Assembly: GCA_014874425.1 (NCBI GenBank)
Contig: JACWAG010000122.1
Location: 1 to 5,038, forward strand
DNA: 5,038 bases
From: Syntrophaceae bacterium
GTDB taxonomy: Bacteria; Desulfobacterota; Desulfomonilia; Desulfomonilales; Desulfomonilaceae
Direction: 5' to 3'
This document shows positions 1 to 4,432 of this stretch, in pieces. Under the pieces are notes generated by a model. That model was given only the letters and a program-made list of their open reading frames with translations, made no database searches and was not told the origin of the DNA. Within the stretch, counting starts at the first letter, position 1; the number at the start of each line of letters is the position of its first letter. The position numbers and the translations under genes are program-made.

Positions 1-293
1 ACTTCGTGTTGATCGAAGAAAGAGAAGCCCCGGAAGTTGGTGGAGGGGCGGAACGATGGAATGAGATGGTCCGTATCTTCAAGGATTGTAGGGCCGTGCT
101 CGTGAGTGGAATTGGAGGGAGCCCCAGGAAAGTTCTTGAAGAAAACGGTGTTGTTCCAGTTGAAATGAACGGTTTTATAGCCGAAGGGCTGGAAACGATT
201 TTTGAAGGAGGCAATCTAACCAGGCTAAAATCAAGGAAACTGGGAAACAGGCAGGGCTGTGGATGCTCTGGAAATGGGCTTGGTTGCGGATGA
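1..293 (+). CDS. nifB: NifB-like nitrogenase cofactor biosynthesis protein, C-terminal part (5' end outside window)
   Basis: The open frame runs in from the left edge (first whole codon at base 3, Phe) and ends at TGA 291-293, leaving about 96 residues. They match the C-terminal NifX/NafY-like cofactor-binding domain seen in NifB-type radical SAM proteins. Visible blocks are EREAPEVGGGAERW, then a strand-turn with SGIGGSPRKVLEENG, then VEMNGFIAEGLETIF, and a Cys/Gly-rich tail ending CGCSGNGLGCG. NifB proteins build NifB-co, the Fe-S-C precursor of the nitrogenase FeMo cofactor, in the cytoplasm. The radical SAM half with its CxxxCxxC motif is not in the window, so the assignment rests on the C-terminal domain. 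The GTG at base 6 is not a start: the homology has no boundary there and the frame is open to the edge. A NifB-like radical SAM protein outside nitrogen fixation, or a stand-alone NifX-domain protein, remains possible. Confidence 0.72.
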   Translation, partial: FVLIEEREAPEVGGGAERWNEMVRIFKDCRAVLVSGIGGSPRKVLEENGVVPVEMNGFIAEGLETIFEGGNLTRLKSRKLGNRQGCGCSGNGLGCG

Positions 294-310
294 TTCCAAT
301 CTTATTGAAT

Positions 311-597
311 CTAAAAAATTTCTCCGTCAAAAAGGGCCGTGACAAAGTCCTGTACAGGGAACACAGTGATATCATCAAACTGATAAGTCCTTGATCCGCA
401 ATAAATTCCGCGATCAGGCGGTCAATTTTGACGCCGGGATTGGCGGTCATTGATCTCAAGGGCTTTCCCCAAGCCCGGTCCCAATGTTCGGCCCTTTTTA
501 CCTCGATAGCTACCGCATGAGGAGGATTATCGAAGTGCCGTTTTGCTGTTTCAATGATGAAGTCTACTTCCATCCCGGCTGGAGCAGATCAGTAGAC
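311..597 (-). pseudogene. Remnant of a DUF4143-type AAA ATPase, C-terminal end
   Basis: Read on the minus strand, this is the C-terminal, restriction-nuclease-like region of an AAA ATPase with a DUF4143 tail. It shows GMEVDFIIETAKR, then AVAIEVKRAEHWDRAWGKPL, then RSMTANPGVKIDRLI, the E-V-D-F / E-V-K pattern of that family. Two lesions are visible. Just before the EVDF block an in-frame TGA (589-591) follows Tyr, where the family usually has Tyr-Trp-Arg, so TGG to TGA is the likely change. Near 408-413 the frame slips by one base; the continuation is in another frame and reads YCGSRTYQFDDITVF, then PVQDFVTALFDGEIF, ending at TAG 311-313, which looks like the native C-terminus. The N-terminal AAA domain and the middle are missing. 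Degenerate homology may reach to about 630 but I cannot support it. The remnant is tail-to-tail with nifB, 17 bases apart. Such ATPases are often accessory genes, and this one should be inactive. Confidence 0.72.
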
Positions 598-747
598 GGG
601 GAATATAACCAGTTTCTGGAATATTCATGCGTTATTCAGGACAATGTCATAGTCAGGCATAAGAGTCATTATTTACAAGAAAGTATTAATTCCCGGACAT
701 CTGCGCAAAAATTTATTATCAGGTGGGGCATGAATGATTTTTTGGCA

Positions 748-1036
748 AAAAAAGCGGACTATGGAGTCACCAGCCTTTCGGGTAACCAGGCTTCTCCACA
801 ACGAATTTTCGAACTCAACCGGGGGCCATTGGTCCATTGAAAATAGCCTTCATTGGGTCCGCGACGTCACATTTGATGAAGACCGATCGCAGATCAGGAC
901 CGGAAACGCTCGGCGTATTTTTGCCTCATTGAAGAACCTTGTGATCAGCATATTCCGAACCTGTGGGGCTACCAATATTGCAAAGCGGTGGTTTTCGTTT
1001 AAGACCCATCTTGCCCCAGCCCTGATCGGTCTGTAA
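748..1036 (+). pseudogene. ISAs1-family transposase, C-terminal remnant with frameshift
   Basis: Two frames together give the C-terminal quarter of an ISAs1-family (IS4-like DDE) transposase. The first frame reads ADYGVTSLSGNQASPQRIFE and then LNRG up to about base 825. The second continues GHWSIENSLHWVRDVTFDED, RSQIRTGNARRIFASLKNL, then a tail ending LAPALIGL and TAA at 1034-1036. The shift lies in a run of five G at 821-825: removing one G restores N-R-G-H-W, the family consensus. The Trp-x-Ile-Glu-Asn block holds the expected catalytic Glu region. Only about 95 of roughly 370 residues usual for the family remain, and the upstream catalytic Asp regions are absent. I saw no matching terminal inverted repeats or target duplication, so this is a dead fragment, not a complete insertion sequence. 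The exact 5' limit of homology (745-760) is approximate, and the 150 bases between it and the DUF4143 remnant show nothing recognisable. Confidence 0.78.
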
Positions 1037-1068
1037 AAAAAACTAAGACTGACTACGATCGTCTATGA

Positions 1069-1143
1069 AAAGGAGTTCTCCGGGTATAGCCATGCCCTCG
1101 GCATCGTTAAAATCTCTGTTTTTAATAAGAAAGGAACTCCTTT
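1069..1143. repeat. Inverted repeat enclosing two small hairpins
   Basis: The outer arms AAAGGAGTTC (1069-1078) and GAACTCCTTT (1134-1143) are exact reverse complements, 55 bases apart. Between them are two more complementary pairs: ATGCC/GGCAT (1092-1096 with 1100-1104, loop CTC) and TAAAA/TTTTA (1108-1112 with 1120-1124). Together they could form a three-way junction in RNA or a cruciform in DNA. It could be a small non-autonomous repeat element, a structured RNA, or chance. Nothing in the sequence shows a function. Confidence 0.4.
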
Positions 1144-1282
1144 CTGCCACACCTCGGCTCCAATCTCCCCAAAACATCGTTTACGTGTATTTCTCTGCCC
1201 GAGGATCCTACTTGGAGGAAAGACTTTGGCGGAACCGTGGGAGGTTGTCAGACTAGACTTGACCAATAAACCTAAATCGCGT

Positions 1283-1304
1283 AATTAAGGAGGCTTCCGT
1301 AATT
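1283..1304. promoter_or_regulatory. Loopless 22-bp imperfect palindrome, possible operator
   Basis: The left half reads AATTAAGGAGG and the right half CTTCCGTAATT. Of eleven pairs nine are Watson-Crick, one is G-T and one is a mismatch, with no loop. A loopless palindrome of this length suits a dimeric DNA-binding protein better than an RNA hairpin. It lies about 170 bases upstream of the small gene at 1473, so a role in its control is possible but only inferred. The AAGGAGG inside it resembles a ribosome binding site, but no start codon follows at a suitable distance. Confidence 0.3.
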
Positions 1305-1333
1305 CTTCGATGCAGTTGGGAACAACGTTTCCG

Positions 1334-1397
1334 CTGACACGAAGACAAGGAAAAGAGTTCGGTTTATCGAGAAACCGAAAAGAACGTTTGTTGTCAG
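1334..1397. promoter_or_regulatory. Nested stem-loop upstream of the small orphan gene
   Basis: An 8-bp perfect stem TTCGGTTT/AAACCGAA (1358-1365 with 1372-1379) closes a six-base loop ATCGAG. Around it CTGACA (1334-1339) can pair with TGTCAG (1392-1397). No U-run follows, so it is not a standard intrinsic terminator. It lies about 75 bases before the start at 1473, where a 5' leader structure or protein-binding site could act. This placement is the only hint of function. Confidence 0.35.
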
Positions 1398-1454
1398 AGA
1401 CAAATATTAATCGAGTCGCAATTAATTACATTTAGCGACTTTGATTTTATATAT

Positions 1455-1462
1455 AAAAGGAG
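1455..1462 (+). promoter_or_regulatory. Ribosome binding site that fixes the start at 1473
   Basis: AAAAGGAG ends ten bases before the ATG at 1473. The in-frame GTG at 1464 begins only one base after it and so cannot use this site. The site therefore selects the ATG and shortens the protein from 63 to 60 residues. Confidence 0.65.
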
Positions 1463-1472
1463 AGTGTTGATC

Positions 1473-1655
1473 ATGAATGAAAGAAAAACTCTTATTGAGT
1501 TCTTATCTAACGTTTCAGATTACGACCTGTCGGTTTTATTCCAGGTCCTGGATGTGGCGCACCAGAACCTCATTTATGAGTCTACAGATGAAAATCTGGT
1601 CATGGACCAATTTATGACCAGCCTGTGGATAGCGGCCAGATCGACATCGATTTAA
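1473..1655 (+). CDS. Small orphan protein of 60 residues, function unknown
   Basis: I do not recognise this family. The protein starts MNERKTLIEFLSNVSDYDLS, is acidic, and looks largely helical: two amphipathic stretches (about residues 5-31 and 40-56) are separated by a short acidic ESTDEN turn. There is no signal peptide, no clear membrane segment and no Cys or His cluster. Support for a real gene comes from the strong AAAAGGAG ribosome binding site and the ATG at correct spacing. The position 95 bases upstream of ldh on the same strand also fits. The last codons (ARSTSI) overlie a 12-base palindrome, ATCGACATCGAT. It could be co-transcribed with ldh, or be a truncated remnant of a longer protein whose end was lost. 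No homologue can be named from the sequence alone. Confidence 0.55.
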   Translation: MNERKTLIEFLSNVSDYDLSVLFQVLDVAHQNLIYESTDENLVMDQFMTSLWIAARSTSI

Positions 1656-1677
1656 CACATGACCATAAGACATACCG

Positions 1678-1712
1678 GCCGATCATCCTTGTGGTTGTGG
1701 TCGATGATCGGC
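1678..1712 (+). promoter_or_regulatory. Perfect 10-bp stem-loop between the orphan gene and ldh
   Basis: GCCGATCATC (1678-1687) and GATGATCGGC (1703-1712) are exact reverse complements around a 15-base loop that contains two tandem TTGTGG units. The sequence after the stem (TTAACAGAAAG) has no run of T, so it is unlikely to be an intrinsic terminator. It starts 22 bases after the orphan gene's stop and ends 38 bases before the ldh start. It could stabilise a processed mRNA end, attenuate read-through into ldh, or bind a protein. Which one cannot be told here. Confidence 0.5.
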
Positions 1713-1750
1713 TTAACAGAAAGTTTTAAGCGATTAAAAAGGTGTGAATA

Positions 1751-2680
1751 ATGAAGGTGGGTGTTGTCGGATGTGGATTAGTCGGTAGCACAGCCGCATT
1801 CGCTATTGTGTTAACAGGGTCCGCTAAAGCATTGGCGCTTGTTGACATCAACAAGGACCTGGCCGAGGCGCAAGCCGAGGACATTCTCCACGCGACACCA
1901 TTTGCCGAAGCTTTAGCAATCTCGGCCGGCGATTATGATATCTTAACGGGTTGTCATCTTGTTATAATGGCTTGCGGTGTCGCTCAACGTCCTGGTGAGT
2001 CCCGGTTAGAACTCTTGAAACGCAACGCGGCCATATTCCAGGGGGTCATTCCAAAAGTCCTCGAGTTTGCCCCGGATTCCTTACTTCTCATTGCGTCCAA
2101 TCCTGTGGATATATTGACGGATGTTGTAGCAAGATCCTCTGGACTCCCACGGGGGCGGGTCTTTGGCTCGGGAACTGTACTCGACACAGCCAGATTTCGA
2201 TCTCTCATAGGATCATGTTTCGGAGTGGCCGCACACTCGGTACATGCTTACGTTCTGGGTGAACACGGGGATTCAGAAGTATTGGTTTGGTCGAGCGCCA
2301 GGGTCGCTGGAGTGCCGGTGGGCGATTTCGGAGAGCAGATTGGGACGCCCCTGACTGATGGAATGAAAGCCGACATAGACGAGCGAGTTCGGCGCGCAGC
2401 CTATCGTATAATCAGTGGGAAAGGGTTCACCAATTATGGTATTGGGGCTGGACTCGCTAAGATAGCCCGGGTCATACGCGACGATGACCGGACTGTGCTT
2501 ACTCTATCGATGCCTACTGATTCCATTGAAGGGCTCAATGGCATGAGTCTGTCTTTACCGAGGATTCTAGGGGCTAGTGGCGTGCTCACAACGGTAAGGC
2601 CTCCTTTATCTCCGGAAGAGGACAGCGCGCTTCAAAGATCAGCTCAAGTCCTCAGGGACACTAAATCCAGCATGATCTGA
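1751..2680 (+). CDS. ldh: L-lactate dehydrogenase (NAD-dependent, LDH/MDH superfamily)
   Basis: This 309-residue protein interconverts pyruvate and L-lactate using NADH/NAD in the cytoplasm. The Rossmann motif GCGLVGS lies at residues 7-13, and Asp32 after VV-type strand LALV should bind the NAD ribose. The substrate loop GVAQRPGESR (76-85) has Gln79, the residue that favours lactate dehydrogenase over malate dehydrogenase (which has Arg there), and catalytic Arg85. SNPVD at 116-120 includes the cofactor-side Asn117. Asp145 and Arg148 in LDTARFR, and His172 in GEHGDSE, complete the catalytic set; Thr227 in FTNYG fits the pyruvate pocket. Arg150 and His165 occupy the positions of the fructose-1,6-bisphosphate site in allosteric bacterial enzymes, so activation by that sugar is plausible. 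Length is normal for the family. The ATG follows AAGGTG (1739-1744) by six bases. It lies downstream of the orphan gene on the same strand. A divergent malate dehydrogenase is the alternative, but Gln79 argues against it. Confidence 0.93.
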   Translation: MKVGVVGCGLVGSTAAFAIVLTGSAKALALVDINKDLAEAQAEDILHATPFAEALAISAGDYDILTGCHLVIMACGVAQRPGESRLELLKRNAAIFQGVIPKVLEFAPDSLLLIASNPVDILTDVVARSSGLPRGRVFGSGTVLDTARFRSLIGSCFGVAAHSVHAYVLGEHGDSEVLVWSSARVAGVPVGDFGEQIGTPLTDGMKADIDERVRRAAYRIISGKGFTNYGIGAGLAKIARVIRDDDRTVLTLSMPTDSIEGLNGMSLSLPRILGASGVLTTVRPPLSPEEDSALQRSAQVLRDTKSSMI

Positions 2681-2851
2681 ACCAATTCTTCTCGAAGTCT
2701 TCCCTGACTTATTGATAAGTTACATAAAATGTCATTTATCTTATTGAGATCGGTTACTTATAAAAGCTTTCATTTGGTCGTTTTTTTGTGATCTTGCTTA
2801 AAGAACAATGGACTTATGTTTTTACTGAAGATGTTTGATTAGGAGTATGCC
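2681..2851 (+). promoter_or_regulatory. AT-rich spacer with repeated ACTTAT motifs, probable promoter region
   Basis: This spacer after ldh is clearly AT-rich. A 14-base palindrome ACTTATTGATAAGT (2707-2720) is its sharpest feature. CTTATTGA recurs in direct orientation at 2708-2715 and 2740-2747, 32 bases apart (about three helical turns), and ACTTAT recurs at 2756-2761 and 2812-2817. A run of seven T at 2781-2787 has no stable hairpin before it, so I do not call a terminator. I could not fix a -35/-10 pair with good spacing. The arrangement suggests a regulated promoter for the gene at 2852, by inference. Confidence 0.3.
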
Positions 2852-3217
2852 ATGTCTCAGTCAGAGAAACCCAAACATGTGTTGATCATGGTTCCCGATA
2901 CTAGCGTGCATGAAACGCCGGGTTATCGAGATGTTGAAGAAACTCATGGATTGGTGGGGACGTTCAAGGGATCGGTCCTGAAACGAAATGTAGATTCGGA
3001 GACCCTGGCCCTTAACATTGAGCAAAGCATGGGCCAGGTTGACGAAATTCTCTCCAGGGTTGGGCCTGTGGTTGGTGATACCTGGGAGATAAAAAGTGTT
3101 TCCGTAGGTTTGAGCATAAATACGGATGGTTCAGTGGGGATTGCCGCAGCGGGTTTGGAAAGCTCGTTACAGGTAAAATTGATTCCCCGAAAAAAGAAGG
3201 AAGATCTGGGTTTCTGA
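2852..3217 (+). CDS. Pepco/trypco-like domain protein (tentative), 121 residues
   Basis: No enzyme motif is visible. The layout is a short strand HVLIMVP (9-15), a Gly-rich HGLVGTFKGS segment (32-41) and a helix rich in Leu/Ile (about 48-69). Three strands then alternate hydrophobic residues: IKSVSVGLSI (80-89), SVGIAAA (94-100) and SSLQVKLI (104-111). The end is a basic tail, PRKKKEDLGF. This helix followed by 'vGLs...G.vgia.ag.e.s..v.l' resembles Pepco and trypsin-co-occurring (trypco) domains. Those accompany trypsin-like proteases, NTPases or effectors in bacterial conflict and signalling systems. The match is from memory of the pattern and is not certain. The ATG has AGGAG (2841-2845) six bases upstream. 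There is no signal peptide or membrane segment, so it is probably cytoplasmic. No protease or effector partner is in the window: ldh precedes it and convergent ABC genes follow. Confidence 0.5.
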   Translation: MSQSEKPKHVLIMVPDTSVHETPGYRDVEETHGLVGTFKGSVLKRNVDSETLALNIEQSMGQVDEILSRVGPVVGDTWEIKSVSVGLSINTDGSVGIAAAGLESSLQVKLIPRKKKEDLGF

Positions 3218-3479
3218 CCCGGAAATTGTAGCAGAGTGTATTTAGGGGCTCATCGCTCTCTTATAATAACGCGATCGCTGCTGACATTATACAATATCGA
3301 GTCGAACTACATCTGTGGCCCATAGTGAATGTGCTCGTCATTCTGAAGGTTCGGACGTCATCGCCGTGGTTCAGTTTGATCTGTTTGCCGCGATTAGCGT
3401 CATGTAGAATCAGTCGCTTCCATAGACTTTCAAAATGTCCGGGAATCAAAAAACAACCACCAGTCGAATAAGCGATTAA

Positions 3480-4292
3480 TCAAATGGTTTCTGCTTCTGA
3501 ATTCCGGTAACGCATTTGTTCCTCCATGACGAGTTCATAAAGATGTTTCTGAATGTTGATAAATTGTGATGAACTTTCATCGCGTGGTCGAGAGAGTTTG
3601 ACATGCACAATCTGTTTAATAGCGCCGGGCCGATAGGTCATTACAACCACACGATCGGCAAGATAAATTGATTCCTGGATTCCGTGTGTGACAAATACGA
3701 TTGTTTTTTTGAACTCCAGCCAGATACGGAGCAACTCGTCCTGCATCGTGCGGCGAGTCAAAGCGTCGAGAGCGCCAAAAGGCTCATCCATCAGCATTAT
3801 CGGAGGATCAAGAGCCAGAACCCGGGCAATTGCAACCCTCTGTTTCATTCCACCAGAAAGTTCCTTTGGAAATCGGTTTCGAAAATCGACGAGCTGAAGT
3901 TTTTCCAAGAGACCATCGACTTTCTCCTTAATTTCTAACTTCTTTAGTTTTTTTATCTCAAGGCCGAATGCAATGTTTTTCTCTACGGTCATCCAGGGGA
4001 AGAGCGCGTACTCCTGAAACACCATACCCCGATCTGGCCCGGGTGATGTGACTTCGACTCCGTTTACGAGTACTCTCCCAGAACTGGGAGGAGAAAAACC
4101 TGCTATGGTATTCAGAAGAGTTGTCTTTCCGCACCCTGACGGACCCAGGATCGCGACAAATTCGCCTCTGTTGATTGAAAGGTTTATCCGCTCGAGCGCG
4201 AAAATTTCTCCCTGCCCACTCCTAAAGACCTTGTGGATGTTTTCAATGACTAGTTCAGGGAAACTGGAGCATAACTCCTTGGATTCATGCAA
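3480..4292 (-). CDS. ABC transporter ATP-binding protein, NitT/TauT (nitrate/sulfonate/taurine) family
   Basis: This 270-residue ATPase powers an importer from the cytoplasmic side of the membrane. It carries Walker A GPSGCGKTT (50-58), Q-loop FQEYALFPW (Gln93), signature LSGGMKQR (145-152), Walker B IMLMDEP with catalytic Glu170, D-loop GALD (173-176) and switch His203. The sequence PWMTVEKNIAFGLE and the C-terminal pattern are those of SsuB/TauB/NrtD-type proteins; the substrate cannot be told. The residue after the switch His is Gly (VTHGIQES) where most relatives have Asp. The start is TTG at 4290-4292: the frame is closed upstream by a stop, no ATG or GTG lies before the conserved ELVIENIHKVF, and AAGAAGG sits eight bases before the TTG. 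The cognate permease is upstream on the same strand after a 140-base gap. The gene converges on the Pepco-like gene. Confidence 0.92.
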   Translation of the reverse strand: MHESKELCSSFPELVIENIHKVFRSGQGEIFALERINLSINRGEFVAILGPSGCGKTTLLNTIAGFSPPSSGRVLVNGVEVTSPGPDRGMVFQEYALFPWMTVEKNIAFGLEIKKLKKLEIKEKVDGLLEKLQLVDFRNRFPKELSGGMKQRVAIARVLALDPPIMLMDEPFGALDALTRRTMQDELLRIWLEFKKTIVFVTHGIQESIYLADRVVVMTYRPGAIKQIVHVKLSRPRDESSSQFINIQKHLYELVMEEQMRYRNSEAETI

Positions 4293-4300
4293 TTTGATTA

Positions 4301-4307
4301 CCTTCTT
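4301..4307 (-). promoter_or_regulatory. Ribosome binding site supporting the TTG start of the ABC ATPase
   Basis: On the minus strand AAGAAGG ends eight bases before the TTG at 4290-4292. The nearby ATG (4286-4288) is in a different frame and does not lead into the ATPase, so this site supports the non-ATG start. Confidence 0.55.
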
Positions 4308-4370
4308 GAGGTTTTATCCAGAGATTCATTCACGACCTGCGATAAGCGGGGAGCGCCTACTGGTTCCATG

Positions 4371-4379
4371 ATCATAGCA
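4371..4379 (-). promoter_or_regulatory. Possible extended -10 promoter element ahead of the ABC ATPase
   Basis: On the minus strand the gap between permease and ATPase reads TGCTATGAT, close to the extended -10 consensus TGnTATAAT. A TTGGAC lies 14 bases before the hexamer, which is too close for a good -35, but extended -10 promoters can work without one. A start site here would fall about 70 bases before the TTG start. This is weak evidence for a separate promoter for the ATPase. Confidence 0.22.
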
Positions 4380-4432
4380 TAGCCAAAAAGGTCCAACTGT
4401 GGGGATCATATAAAAACGTTTGTTCGTGGCTG

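Larger units (their letters stand above)
1037..1472. other. Gene-free stretch with inverted repeats
   Basis: This 436-base stretch separates the dead transposase from the next gene. Two overlapping frames of 63-67 codons (1065-1256 plus, 1063-1266 minus) have no supporting ribosome binding site and no recognisable family, and both overlie an inverted repeat, so I do not call them. What can be seen is three structures described separately: a branched fold at 1069-1143, a palindrome at 1283-1304 and a nested hairpin at 1334-1397. The last 60 bases turn AT-rich before the ribosome binding site of the small gene. I could not find a convincing promoter with correct spacing. The AT-rich TATATA at 1449-1454 sits too close to the ribosome binding site to serve as a -10 for it. 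Confidence 0.6.

Noticed and set aside
6..8. GTG as the start of a 95-residue protein
   Set aside because: The frame is open to the window edge and the conserved domain is already under way, so this is an internal Val codon of a longer protein.
175..573. 132-codon minus-strand frame as an intact gene
   Set aside because: Its first half is only part of a DUF4143 tail with the upstream portion cut by a TGA, and its second half is out of the native frame and overlaps the end of nifB.
484..840. 118-codon plus-strand frame as a gene
   Set aside because: It runs antisense through the DUF4143 remnant and only its last 30 or so codons carry transposase sequence.
1063..1266. Overlapping 63- and 67-codon frames on both strands (1065-1256 plus, 1063-1266 minus)
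   Set aside because: No family resemblance, no ribosome binding site, and the inverted repeat at 1069-1143 explains open frames on both strands.
1464..1466. GTG as the start of the small orphan gene
   Set aside because: It begins one base after the ribosome binding site; the ATG at 1473 has proper spacing.
2781..2787. Run of seven T as an intrinsic terminator of ldh
   Set aside because: No stable GC-containing hairpin precedes it on either strand.
3232..3259. AGAGTG/CGCTCT pairing after the Pepco-like gene as a terminator
   Set aside because: Only six pairs including one G-T, a 15-base loop, and no T-run after it.
3271..3278. GCGATCGC octamer (HIP1-like palindrome)
   Set aside because: A single copy has no meaning without genome-wide over-representation, and nothing else points to a cyanobacterium.
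3261..3449. 62-codon minus-strand frame between the convergent genes
   Set aside because: No recognisable domain, no ribosome binding site, and composition unlike a typical protein; the 3218-3479 spacer shows no supported feature.
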